Source: an uncultured Eubacteriales bacterium (GTDB taxonomy: Bacteria; Bacillota; Clostridia; Oscillospirales; Acutalibacteraceae). Taken from it: a stretch of 13,172 nt of DNA. Shown here in pieces: positions 6,303 through 13,172 of this stretch. The DNA is taken from positions 1 to 13,172 of the forward strand of contig CAKSDA010000042.1 in NCBI GenBank assembly GCA_934444895.1, read 5' to 3'. How positions within the stretch are numbered: position 1 is the first letter of the stretch; each line of letters opens with the position of its first letter. The position numbers and the translations under genes are program-made. A model generated the notes under the pieces. That model worked only from the letters and a program-made list of their open reading frames with translations, was not told the DNA's origin and made no database searches.

Positions 6303-6402
6303 AGTTTTTCAAACAATCGGCAGGTATTAACTGACACATGAACAGCAAATCTTTTTTTAAAAATTGCCGTTTATTGGATGGTCCGCCGATACCGCGTGCA
6401 GC

Positions 6403-7491
6403 TCACTGGTTTGCGGAACTTACCTGAGGCTCTGCCCCGGTAATTTTAACAGAATGCGTTTTATCAACAAAGCACACCCAGGTGTTACCTGCGTTATATT
6501 TACATGATGAACCATCAGGCATGGTGATTTTAAGCGGACTGGAGGCATTTCCTTTGCTCCATTTAATAGTTTCATATCCGCCGTTTGAAATATAATATCC
6601 GTCACCGCCTACAAGGCCGGTCTTTTGCAGGTATCCGTCGCTGGACAAACTGGTAACATCGGTTTTAAGTACCAGTACATTTTTAAAGGATATTTGAGTT
6701 CCGGTGGAAATATCCTTTTGCGCCGTTGTTCCGCTGAATTTCATATATCTTGAATTTTCTTTATTGTATGTAAATTTTGTTATATAGCTGTTTGACATAG
6801 TAACAACAACATCAACACATGAGCCTTCGGCGGGTGTTATTGGACTATCTTCAGAAACAAAATCCTGCCAATTTGAAGCGGTTGTTTTCAAATCTCTTCT
6901 GTAATTAAGTTTTGCAAAGGTAGAATTAAGCTTTTCGCCGCTTGTATAAAGGGTGTGCTCAAGGGCTTTGCCGTTTTTAACCCTGAATGCGGCTTTTGAC
7001 GGTCCGCCGTTAAGCATATTAAAATTATCAATTCCAGTTTCGGCAATATGTGCTTTACACTTTGTAGGATCCATTCCTGCATGAACATATAAAGCGTCGT
7101 GTCCCATTGCCAAATCTACATAAGAATATCTGGCGGATCTTACAGTGCCTATATTTCCGACTTTTGATACATCTTTAAACACAGCCAAAAGACGGGTTAT
7201 TCCGCCTTCAGCGTATGCCTCATAAACAATATCCGCCTTAGAAAGTCCCGACTGTACACTTTGCGCCGTTTTTATATTATTTATCATAACGGCAACCGGT
7301 CTTTTCTGCATTGCCGCTTGATCAAACCCCTTAAGACCCGTAAGCGGGTTGATGCAAACTACCGGTTCTTCGGATGATACCGGCGGTTCTTGCGATGAAA
7401 CATCTGTAGTATCGTCATTTTTCTTTTTACAACCTACAAGACAAATAATAAGTAGTAATGACATAATTGCAGCCAGGATTTTGATTTTCAT
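6403..7491 (-). CDS. DUF3048 (YerB-family) lipoprotein
   Basis: A predicted lipoprotein of 362 residues. The N-terminus is a classic lipoprotein signal: MKIK, a hydrophobic run, then lipobox LVGC with the lipidated Cys at 21, followed by a Ser/Pro/Glu linker (about 22-45). The rest matches the two-part DUF3048 family represented by B. subtilis YerB. The N-terminal domain includes NPLTGL (about 48-53), KRPVAVMINN, SGLSKADIVYEAYAEGGITR and GTVRSARYSYVD. The C-terminal domain includes TGLVGGDGYYISNGGYETIKW and a GNTWVCFVD segment. Biochemical function is unknown; the product should be anchored on the outer face of the membrane. It has its own promoter (7534-7562) and a TGGAGGC ribosome binding site. 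It follows the PBP gene on the same strand, but a 271-bp structured gap separates them. Confidence 0.93.
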   Translation of the reverse strand: MKIKILAAIMSLLLIICLVGCKKKNDDTTDVSSQEPPVSSEEPVVCINPLTGLKGFDQAAMQKRPVAVMINNIKTAQSVQSGLSKADIVYEAYAEGGITRLLAVFKDVSKVGNIGTVRSARYSYVDLAMGHDALYVHAGMDPTKCKAHIAETGIDNFNMLNGGPSKAAFRVKNGKALEHTLYTSGEKLNSTFAKLNYRRDLKTTASNWQDFVSEDSPITPAEGSCVDVVVTMSNSYITKFTYNKENSRYMKFSGTTAQKDISTGTQISFKNVLVLKTDVTSLSSDGYLQKTGLVGGDGYYISNGGYETIKWSKGNASSPLKITMPDGSSCKYNAGNTWVCFVDKTHSVKITGAEPQVSSANQ

Positions 7492-7533
7492 GAAAATGCC
7501 TCCAAAATATCAAAAAAATATAAATATAATAAT

Positions 7534-7562
7534 ATTATATTACCGTATCTTACATATTTCAA
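7534..7562 (-). promoter_or_regulatory. SigA-type promoter of the DUF3048 lipoprotein gene
   Basis: On the minus strand TTGAAA (7557-7562) and TATAAT (7534-7539) are spaced 17 bp apart. The start would fall near 7527, leaving a short AT-rich leader of about 36 nt that contains the TGGAGGC ribosome binding site. Confidence 0.8.
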
Positions 7563-7686
7563 CAATTTATTAAAAGTTTTTATATATGTCAGGACAGATA
7601 AGATAAAAAAGTATCGTTAACATATACTTTAAAAACTGTATTTATTAAACCTGATACTTATAGGTTTTTAGCGCAACATTATATTG

Positions 7687-7732
7687 CCCTCGATAAGATG
7701 GCCGTTTTAACGGACCGATTGCTTATCGAGGG
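7687..7732. other. Two-tier intergenic hairpin downstream of the PBP gene
   Basis: Arms CCCTCGATAAG (7687-7697) and CTTATCGAGGG (7722-7732) pair perfectly over 11 bp. The 24-nt interior contains a second hairpin (GGCCGT-TTTA-ACGGACC, with one bulge). It starts 31 bp past the PBP stop codon on the minus strand. Neither side is followed by a T-tract, so it is not a standard intrinsic terminator. A weaker AT-only hairpin with a short T-run (7605-7630, minus) lies further downstream. Likely roles are 3'-end protection or a factor-assisted terminator. Confidence 0.6.
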
Positions 7733-7762
7733 TAATAATCTGCTTTAAAACAGTTTTTAAGA

Positions 7763-10276
7763 TCAGTTTTCTGAAGTGGTGTGTTTGGTAGATGATGTTT
7801 TTGTTTCAGAAGAGGTTGCCTTTTGAGAGGAAACCGGTTTACTGCTTGATGCAGCTGCTTTGGAACTTGTAGGCGCTGAAGAAGTTGCCTTTGAGCTTGT
7901 TGCTGCTGCTTTTGAACTTGTCGAGGCTGCCTTTGAACTGGTTGATGATGCTGCTGACGATGTGGTTTTTGAAGCGGAGCTTGAGGTTTGAATTTCTCCC
8001 AAAATTGTTCCTCCGTGTGTTTCGCAAGCCTTTAAATTACTTGTTTTATACCAACCTATTCCGGTTGAGTGGCAATTTGATGTAGCAATTTGCCCGGATG
8101 CGGTACAATATCTTCTGCATGTTACATATTCACTGGTTTCAAAATCCTTAACCTCTTTGCCTTTATGGATTTTTGCCATTATGCTTCCCCATATTTTTCT
8201 TGCGGAACTGGCTACGGCAACATTTTCAGGAGTATCATAACCATACCAGCAAGAGGCAACATAATAAGGTGTTCCGCCTGCGAACCAGCAGTTTTGAGCT
8301 TCATTGGTAGTACCTGTTTTTGCATAAATCGGCATATTTGAAATATACGATCTTATTCCTCTACCGGTACCATTACTTCCGTCAACAACATTTCTTAGCA
8401 GGTGATTCATAATAACAGCGGTATCTTCGCCCATAGCAACCTTTGCGTCAGGCTCGCCGTCGATAACTGTTTCACCGTGCTGATCGGTTACTTTGGTAAA
8501 GAATGTGGGTTTATAGTATTTCCCCTTATTTCCGAATGTGGCAAATGCCGCACAGGATTCAAGTGTGGTAATTCCTTTATAGCAGCTTCCGAGGGCAAGC
8601 GCTGAGTATGTCAGGTCGGCGTTCGTTGTCTTTTTAAGTGTGGTGATACCCATATCGTTTACCAAATGATCATAAACGCTTTCCATGCCCATTTTTTCCA
8701 CCAACTGAGCAGGAATTGTATTTGCCGATTTTTCAAGGGCTTTGGCAACCGTTAGCTTTCCGCCGTAATGTCTATAGGAGTTCGGAGGCCACTTTTTACC
8801 TGTATTCAGGGTTATAGGCTGATCGTTAAACAGGGTTGAATAGGTAATTAAATTGTTATCCAACGCCAAAGAATATGTTGCAATCGGTTTTATTGACGAA
8901 CCCGGTGAACGGGGCGACATGGTTGCTCTGTTAAGGCCGCGGTTTGTTGTTTTTTTGCCGGAACCGCCGGCAATACCCACAACATGCCCTGAATAGTCCA
9001 TTATTGTGAACGAGGCCTGACCCGTTTGTCCCTTTCTGCTTGTAGTAAAGTAAGATTTGTTTGTAAATACTTCATCTATGCTCTTTTGAATGTCGGTATC
9101 CAGAGTGCAATAGATTTTATATCCGCCGTTATAAAAATTCTGTTCTGCATAGTTTTTGTCGCATTTATACTTATCAACAAGGGCATCAACAACATCGTCT
9201 ATAAGCGCATCAACAAAATAGGAGTTTATTTGTACTTCGTTAATTGAAGCGTCACTGGCAACAATTTTTACATCTTCTGCAACTGCTGCGTCATGTTCTT
9301 CTTTTGTTATATGGCCCAATTTGTACATTTTATCAAGAACAATTTTACGGCGTTTCGTATTATTTTCCGGATATTTATCCGGTCTGTATCTTTCAGGTTC
9401 CTTAACTATTGCGGCAAGTGATGCACACTCAGCCAATGATAGTTGCGAAACACTTTTATTAAAGTAGTAGTTTGAGGCAACCTCAACGCCGCCTATTCCG
9501 TGAGCAAAAGAAACCGTATTTAGGTAACATTCAAGGATCGTATCCTTATCTACCTGGCTTTCAATTTTCTTTGCACGCATAATTTCTCTTATTTTACGCA
9601 TTGCGTTTTGTTTATTATCTTGTGTAAGATTTTTTACCAGCTGCTGCGTTATTGTAGATCCACCCTGGTTTGAAGAGTAAATGTCAACAAACATATTCGC
9701 AAAAGCCAAAAATGTTCTTTTCCAGTCAACACCGTCATGCGAGAAAAAGCGCTGGTCTTCAATATCCACAAATGACTGAGCCAAATACTGCGGAATACCC
9801 TTATAATCGGCATCTTTAGCTTCAGCCTTAGTACGGTCATACGAAACCCATATACGATTTTCGTTGCCGTGAAGTCTTTGATATTCGGTATATTCGCCGG
9901 TATTTTTATCCTTAACATAAATTGTTGTGGTATAGTTAAGTTTCAAATCGTAAAGGTTTTCGTTTATATTGTCGTCAACAAAGGCAAAAACATAAATCAA
10001 AAAGCTTCCTACAACAAGGCAAAAGGTAATTACCAGAACCAAAAAAATTGAAAGTGCAGTTTTTAAAAATCTTCTTTTTTTGGGAGTATTGCCGTGTGAA
10101 GAGTGCTTACCCTTTTTCTTCCTGCGGGGAGCGTATTCCTCCGGATGGCTCTTGTTTGCAAAACTATTTAAATCAAGCTGATTTTCCGATGTACTGAACA
10201 AATCATCAGAATCGTTATACGAAGATGATGAAATATCATTATCATCAAAAAACGGGCTCTTATATTCGTCGCTCAT
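7763..10276 (-). CDS. Class A penicillin-binding protein (PBP1A-type, transglycosylase/transpeptidase)
   Basis: A bifunctional peptidoglycan synthase that polymerises lipid II glycan and cross-links peptides outside the membrane. In the 837-residue protein (numbered from ATG 10276): an acidic then basic cytoplasmic tail (1-70), one membrane anchor (about 73-99), GT51 transglycosylase with IEDQRFFSHDGVDWKR (catalytic E173) and NQGGSTITQQLVKNL, and the YLNTVSFAHGIGGVE and LAECASLAAIVKEPERYRP motifs. The transpeptidase carries SSIK (S460, K463), SAN (517-519) and KTGTTNEAQ (K653). After it come a Cys-containing segment with four cysteines (about 720-751) and a Ser/Ala/Lys/Thr-rich tail (about 765-837). 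ATG 10276 is preferred: GGAG lies 7 nt upstream, whereas the alternative TTG at 10282 is too close to it. Tandem promoters precede it. All catalytic motifs are intact. Confidence 0.97.
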   Translation of the reverse strand: MSDEYKSPFFDDNDISSSSYNDSDDLFSTSENQLDLNSFANKSHPEEYAPRRKKKGKHSSHGNTPKKRRFLKTALSIFLVLVITFCLVVGSFLIYVFAFVDDNINENLYDLKLNYTTTIYVKDKNTGEYTEYQRLHGNENRIWVSYDRTKAEAKDADYKGIPQYLAQSFVDIEDQRFFSHDGVDWKRTFLAFANMFVDIYSSNQGGSTITQQLVKNLTQDNKQNAMRKIREIMRAKKIESQVDKDTILECYLNTVSFAHGIGGVEVASNYYFNKSVSQLSLAECASLAAIVKEPERYRPDKYPENNTKRRKIVLDKMYKLGHITKEEHDAAVAEDVKIVASDASINEVQINSYFVDALIDDVVDALVDKYKCDKNYAEQNFYNGGYKIYCTLDTDIQKSIDEVFTNKSYFTTSRKGQTGQASFTIMDYSGHVVGIAGGSGKKTTNRGLNRATMSPRSPGSSIKPIATYSLALDNNLITYSTLFNDQPITLNTGKKWPPNSYRHYGGKLTVAKALEKSANTIPAQLVEKMGMESVYDHLVNDMGITTLKKTTNADLTYSALALGSCYKGITTLESCAAFATFGNKGKYYKPTFFTKVTDQHGETVIDGEPDAKVAMGEDTAVIMNHLLRNVVDGSNGTGRGIRSYISNMPIYAKTGTTNEAQNCWFAGGTPYYVASCWYGYDTPENVAVASSARKIWGSIMAKIHKGKEVKDFETSEYVTCRRYCTASGQIATSNCHSTGIGWYKTSNLKACETHGGTILGEIQTSSSASKTTSSAASSTSSKAASTSSKAAATSSKATSSAPTSSKAAASSSKPVSSQKATSSETKTSSTKHTTSEN
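7766..7984 (-). repeat. Low-complexity Ser/Ala/Lys-rich C-terminal tail coding repeat of the PBP
   Basis: The last ~73 codons of the PBP encode irregular copies of SSKAA(A/S/T) and related units, giving an internally repetitive DNA stretch made of Ser, Ala, Lys and Thr codons with some Pro. The copies are degenerate, with no intact direct repeat of constant length. Such tails on class A PBPs of Gram-positives are extracellular, probably disordered, and presumably span or touch the wall. The region is prone to length variation by slippage. Confidence 0.7.
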
Positions 10277-10303
10277 GCTCAATCTCCTTTTTCAAAACGA
10301 AAG

Positions 10304-10332
10304 TGTATACGGTAGCAAGCCGAAAAAGTCAA
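10304..10332 (-). promoter_or_regulatory. Proximal SigA-type promoter of the PBP gene (P1)
   Basis: On the minus strand TTGACT (10327-10332), 17 bp, TATACA (10304-10309). The start would be near 10297, about 20 nt before the ATG at 10276, with AAAGGAG just inside the message. Confidence 0.75.
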
Positions 10333-10342
10333 TTTTTTCTAT

Positions 10343-10351
10343 ATTATATCA
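10343..10351 (-). promoter_or_regulatory. Distal extended -10 promoter of the PBP gene (P2)
   Basis: TATAAT (10343-10348, minus) preceded by TGA forms a consensus extended -10 element, although no good -35 lies 17 bp upstream. It would give a second start about 40 bp upstream of P1, so the PBP gene may have two start sites. Confidence 0.5.
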
Positions 10352-10406
10352 CATTGTACTATAAAAAGCGAGTTACAATTTTTTAACCAACTTCATGCAT
10401 GAATTT

Positions 10407-10435
10407 TTGATTTTAAAAAAATTTTAAATTATATT
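10407..10435 (+). promoter_or_regulatory. Possible promoter of the small exported protein gene
   Basis: TTGATT (10407-10412), 17 bp, TATATT (10430-10435) on the plus strand, giving a leader of about 60 nt to the ATG at 10502. The interval is almost pure A/T, so a chance match is possible. A sporulation-sigma promoter cannot be excluded. Confidence 0.4.
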
Positions 10436-10501
10436 TTAAAATTATGTATTATTATCAGAAAAACTTGCAATACTAAATAAAAAAACCGGAGTTTGTGTGG
10501 T

Positions 10502-10816
10502 ATGAAATTTCGTTTGCGTTTTACGGTTCTTGCTATTGCATTGTTTGTTGCAATATCATCGCTTGTTTTTACAGTAGGAGCGAATACCAAGCCTGAAAAA
10601 ACAGATAAAAGTGAAAGTCAAAGCAGCAATGAAGCATACATTTTAACCGAATACAACGACAAAATTGCTATATTTGAAAGAAACGGCACCGGACCTATTA
10701 TGGTCTTTGATGTTAATGTATCATCCCTGCCGCAAAGGGATATTACAAGAATAAAAAAGGGCGTGCCGACCTCTTCTTTGGAAGAAGCCGTTAGACTGAT
10801 TGAAGATTATGAATAG
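10502..10816 (+). CDS. Small exported or membrane-anchored protein with BofC-C-like module
   Basis: A 104-residue protein of unresolved function. It begins with a basic N-terminus (MKFRLRF) and a hydrophobic segment (about 8-27) that is either a signal peptide (AIALFVAISSLVFTVGA, possible cleavage after VGA) or an anchor. A Lys/Glu/Ser linker (about 28-42) follows, then a compact domain with YILTEYNDKIAIFERNG (about 44-60), DVNVSSLPQRD and a final helix EEAVRLIEDYE. Y-x-L-x-E-Y-x-x-K-I-A-x-F followed by V-S-x-L-P is a recurrent clostridial small-protein pattern that I associate with the C-terminal domain of the sporulation regulator BofC, but only weakly. ATG 10502 has GGAG (10488-10491) 10 nt upstream; the upstream in-frame TTG at 10493 is too close to it. 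It is divergent from the PBP gene and convergent with rhaA. Confidence 0.8.
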   Translation: MKFRLRFTVLAIALFVAISSLVFTVGANTKPEKTDKSESQSSNEAYILTEYNDKIAIFERNGTGPIMVFDVNVSSLPQRDITRIKKGVPTSSLEEAVRLIEDYE

Positions 10817-10952
10817 CAGTTTATCAATTTAATATTCTGATATTAAAAGTGCATCGAATCTTTTTATTAATCAAAGCAATAATAAGTTTTTTAAAAGCTG
10901 TTATCATACTTAAACCTTAAAATTATGTTAATAACAATAACAGCAACTAAAC

Positions 10953-10996
10953 AAATGCATCCCTTAAAGAAACAAACTTTAAAGGATGCATTTTTT
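10953..10996 (+). terminator. Terminator between convergent small-protein and rhaA genes
   Basis: Arms 10953-10969 and 10977-10993 pair over 17 positions with one mismatch (AAATGCATCC and GGATGCATTT form the outer part) around a 7-nt loop, followed by TTT and more T/A on the plus strand. On the minus strand the stem is followed by GTTTAG, so it probably also ends rhaA, whose stop is at 11015. A weaker 8-bp stem with a 32-nt loop (10897-10904 and 10937-10944) lies just before it. Confidence 0.88.
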
Positions 10997-11014
10997 ATAT
11001 TTTAAAATGTGAAA

Positions 11015-12265
11015 TCAGCGTTTTGAAAGAACTTCTTTTTCATATTTCCTTACTTCGCAAAGCCACTCGGTTCCTACAGGAACACCGTTCTTTTCGCAGA
11101 AATAATCCCAAACCGCGCCAAACGGATAGGTCTTATATTCCTCTGTCAAAGCCAAACGAGAAGTATAATCAAAATCAAGTTCAAGCTTTTTCAGTTCGTC
11201 TGTCGGTTCAAGCATTGCACGGAGCAAAGCCTTTTGCATATTTCTTGTGCCTATTACCCATGCCGCTATTCTGTTAATGCTTGCGTCAAAGAAATCAAGG
11301 CCAATATGTGTTCTTTCAATAAGATTGGTTCTTACAAGCGAATTTGCAATAGCAAGCAATTCATCATCCAAAATTACAACATGGTCGCTGTCCCAGCGTA
11401 CAGGACGGCTTACATGCAATAATAATTCATCGGTAAAGAGTAACACCGATGGTATTTTATCGGATATTACCTCTGTCGGATGAAAATGCCCGGCATCAAG
11501 ACAATACATTTTGTTTCTTGAAACGGCGTATCCCATGCAGAATTCATTTGAACCTACGGTATAGCTTTCGGCACCGATACCGAAGACCTTGCTTTCAATA
11601 GCGTCTTTTGTATATTTTTCATCATACTTGTCTGCAAAAACTTCATCCAAAGCGGTCATCATACGGTAACGCGGAGCTTCCCTGTCTATAGGGTTGTCCT
11701 TATATCCATCAGGGAACCAAAAGTTGGTAACGGAAGTTTCGCCTAATTCTTTTCCGAAATATGCAGAAATCTTACGGCACTGTTTACAGTGGCGGATCCA
11801 GAAGTTTCTTATCTCAGGGTCGGCGCTGCTTATTGTAAAGCCGCTGTCCGCCATAGGATGGCTGAAGCAGGTGGGATTAAAATCAAGTCCTGTGCCGATT
11901 TTCTTTGCCCATTCAACCCATTTTTCAAAATGAACAGGTTCAAGAGCGTCAAGATCAACCTTTTCATCAGTGTCCGCATAAATTGCATGAAGGTTAAGCT
12001 TTTGGCGACCCGGGATAAGTGACATTGCCTTTTCAATATCGGCTCTGAGCTCATCCGCAGTAGTTGCTTTTCCCGGATAATTACCGGTTGTCTGAATACC
12101 TCCGGTAAGTTCAACATCCTTGAACAAAAAGCCGTTAACATCATCGCCCTGCCAGCAGTGCATTGAAATAACGCATTTTTGCAAACGATCCAGAACCTTA
12201 TCGGTATCAACCCCGATTTCGGCGTATTTTTCTTTTGCTAACAGATATGCCTTTTCCGTTTTCAT
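11015..12265 (-). CDS. rhaA: L-rhamnose isomerase
   Basis: Cytoplasmic metal-dependent enzyme that converts L-rhamnose to L-rhamnulose, the first step of rhamnose catabolism. The protein has 416 residues from ATG 12265 (E. coli RhaA has 419) and is conserved along its whole length: HCWQGDDVNGF near the start, SKVFGIGAESYTVGSNEF, LDAGHFHPTEVISDK, SRPVRWDSDHVV and HIGLDFFDASINRIAAW. The metal and active-site residues are in place with E. coli spacing: E224, D257, H284 and D324 for one metal, with H260, D292 and D294 for the other. ATG 12265 is chosen because GGGAG lies 8 nt upstream; the in-frame TTG at 12280 overlaps that box. No kinase, aldolase, transporter or regulator gene for rhamnose is in the window. 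It is preceded by two candidate promoters. Confidence 0.98.
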   Translation of the reverse strand: MKTEKAYLLAKEKYAEIGVDTDKVLDRLQKCVISMHCWQGDDVNGFLFKDVELTGGIQTTGNYPGKATTADELRADIEKAMSLIPGRQKLNLHAIYADTDEKVDLDALEPVHFEKWVEWAKKIGTGLDFNPTCFSHPMADSGFTISSADPEIRNFWIRHCKQCRKISAYFGKELGETSVTNFWFPDGYKDNPIDREAPRYRMMTALDEVFADKYDEKYTKDAIESKVFGIGAESYTVGSNEFCMGYAVSRNKMYCLDAGHFHPTEVISDKIPSVLLFTDELLLHVSRPVRWDSDHVVILDDELLAIANSLVRTNLIERTHIGLDFFDASINRIAAWVIGTRNMQKALLRAMLEPTDELKKLELDFDYTSRLALTEEYKTYPFGAVWDYFCEKNGVPVGTEWLCEVRKYEKEVLSKR

Positions 12266-12301
12266 TGTTCTTTCTCCCAACTGATAATAATATTGAATAT
12301 A

Positions 12302-12334
12302 GACAATTATAACAAGTAAATTTCCTTAATTGTC
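12302..12334 (-). promoter_or_regulatory. Inverted repeat overlapping the proximal rhaA promoter
   Basis: GACAATTA (12302-12309) and TAATTGTC (12327-12334) form perfect 8-bp arms around a 17-bp spacer. The left arm overlaps a TATAAT (12306-12311, minus) that has a TGT extended -10. The TGGACA at the right arm would be a -35 at a long 19-bp spacing. Its position over the -10 is what one expects of a repressor operator; the regulator is unknown. Confidence 0.5.
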
Positions 12335-12355
12335 CAAACTATACAGTTTAAAAGA

Positions 12356-12384
12356 ATTATAACATATCTGTTTTAAAATGTCTA
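12356..12384 (-). promoter_or_regulatory. Distal rhaA promoter
   Basis: On the minus strand TAGACA (12379-12384), 17 bp, TATAAT (12356-12361) with a TGT extended -10. It starts directly after the stop codon of the upstream desulfurase-like gene (12385-12387) and would yield a leader of about 85 nt that includes the inverted repeat. No terminator separates the two genes. Confidence 0.7.
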
Positions 12385-13172
12385 TCACTTAAAATGATTT
12401 TTCTCCCAAATTATTTTATCAACGCTGTTTATAAAATAATCCACTTCTCTTTCGGTATTAAACAAACCGGTACTTACCCTTATTGTACCGTCGCTTATAG
12501 TTCCGATCCTTTTATGCACAAGCGGAGCGCAATGCAGTCCCGGCCTTACGGCGATATTATATTTTTCGTTTAAAATATCCGCTGCCTCTGCAGAAGAAAT
12601 TCCTTTTATATTGAATGACAAAACAGGAACATACATATTCATTTTAGGCATAGGAGTATAAAAAGATATTCCCTTTAGTCTTAAAAGTCCGCTGTAAATC
12701 TTTTTTGTCAGCGATAGCTCGTGCTCGTATATTTTGCTTATTCCCTTTGAATTTACAAAAGATATTCCTTCGGATATTCCCGCAATGCCCGGTAAATTTA
12801 AAGTGCCGCTTTCAAGTCTTTCCGGAAGTTCCAAAGGCTGACTGGCAAGCACCGACAAAACTCCGGTGCCGCCTTCTATAATTGTGTTTTTAATGTTTTT
12901 CTTTGATATAATGATACCGCATCCCATTGGTGCATAAAGTCCCTTATGCGGCGCCAGACATAAAATATCAATATTCATTTTTTTCATATCAATCGGTAAT
13001 ACGCCGCCGCTTTGTGCCGCGTCAACAATAAATGTTATATTTTTTTCTTTGCAAAGCCTGCCGATATGCTCAATAGGCATAATTTCACCGGTGACATTTG
13101 AGGCATGTATACACACAATGGCTTTGGTTTTTTCGGTTATCAGCCTCTCAAATGATCTAACTGTCGCCATTG
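12385..13172 (-). CDS. Cysteine desulfurase family protein (class V aminotransferase, EF2568 type), C-terminal part
   Basis: A PLP-dependent fold-type I enzyme of the SufS/NifS/Csd group; the 5' end lies beyond the window. The ~261 visible residues (numbered from the in-frame Met at 13170, which is internal and not the start) include VCIHASNVTGE (about 19-29), VDAAQSGG with the PLP-ring Asp D50, APHKGLYAPMGCG with the Schiff-base K76, LESGTLNLPG (about 119-128), and RPGLHCAP with candidate persulfide Cys C214. The ending GTIRVSTGLFNTEREVDYFI is typical of the branch NCBI calls cysteine desulfurase family protein (TIGR01977, E. faecalis EF2568). This branch is sometimes linked to selenium or labile-sulfur metabolism. 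Physiological sulfur acceptor unknown; the first ~110-120 residues are missing. Confidence 0.93.
   Translation of the reverse strand, partial: MATVRSFERLITEKTKAIVCIHASNVTGEIMPIEHIGRLCKEKNITFIVDAAQSGGVLPIDMKKMNIDILCLAPHKGLYAPMGCGIIISKKNIKNTIIEGGTGVLSVLASQPLELPERLESGTLNLPGIAGISEGISFVNSKGISKIYEHELSLTKKIYSGLLRLKGISFYTPMPKMNMYVPVLSFNIKGISSAEAADILNEKYNIAVRPGLHCAPLVHKRIGTISDGTIRVSTGLFNTEREVDYFINSVDKIIWEKNHFK

Noticed and set aside
6361..6402. Search for a terminator after the DUF3048 gene
   Set aside because: GC-rich words (CGGCGGACC, CGGC) precede a T-run, but no arms pair convincingly; no terminator is claimed.
7605..7630. Minus-strand AT-only hairpin followed by T residues
   Set aside because: A 7-bp stem made almost only of A-T pairs is too unstable to be called a terminator with confidence.
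7766..7984. Possible CRISPR-like or tandem repeat array
   Set aside because: The repetition comes from Ser/Ala/Lys codons in the PBP tail; there are no constant repeats with unique spacers.
11830..12210. Minus-strand 126-codon frame within rhaA
   Set aside because: Out-of-frame overlap with rhaA, which is conserved along its full length; no start signals.

Overview
The window looks like an ordinary chromosomal stretch from a low-GC Gram-positive anaerobe of class Clostridia, most likely an Oscillospirales/Ruminococcus-type gut bacterium. The grounds are AT-rich intergenic DNA, AGGAG-type ribosome binding sites, many TGn-TATAAT extended -10 promoters, a YerB-type DUF3048 lipoprotein, a bifunctional PBP with a Ser/Ala-rich tail, an archaeal-type phosphoglycerate mutase and an EF2568-type cysteine desulfurase. 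The taxon is an inference; there is no rRNA or tRNA gene to confirm it.

Layout. At 1-1361 (minus strand) lies the Holliday-junction operon ruvC-ruvA-ruvB; ruvB is cut by the window edge, and a clear promoter sits at 1423-1451. A gene-poor stretch (1362-1827) carries this promoter and, on the plus strand, a near-consensus promoter for a small membrane protein (1828-2175). A 20-bp-stem hairpin and an AlkD-like DNA glycosylase gene (2268-2957) follow. A bidirectional terminator separates these from a minus-strand block: a 62-aa protein (3083-3271), an ApgM-family mutase (3473-4687), a LeuA/homocitrate/Re-citrate synthase-like enzyme (4845-6239), a DUF3048 lipoprotein (6403-7491) and a class A penicillin-binding protein (7763-10276). 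Divergent from the PBP is a small exported or anchored protein (10502-10816). It converges on L-rhamnose isomerase (11015-12265, minus), which follows a truncated cysteine-desulfurase-family gene (12385-13172, minus).

How the genes work together. The clear functional groups are DNA repair (ruvCAB; the AlkD-like gene is nearby but on the other strand) and cell envelope (PBP and DUF3048 lipoprotein, both minus but each with its own promoter). The two central-metabolism enzymes are neighbours with no visible terminator between them. rhaA stands apart from any other rhamnose gene and has its own tandem promoters with an inverted repeat over the proximal -10.

Several longest-ORF starts look wrong. 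Ribosome-binding-site spacing and family N-termini favour TTG 4687 for the mutase, ATG 10276 for the PBP, ATG 10502 for the small protein and ATG 12265 for rhaA. I see no mobile element, CRISPR array, tRNA, phage gene or defence system. Nothing here is convincingly a new system. The oddest items are a small protein that carries a sortase-signal-like sequence at its N-terminus, an intergenic two-tier hairpin without a T-tract, and operator-like palindromes upstream of the LeuA-like gene and over the rhaA promoter.
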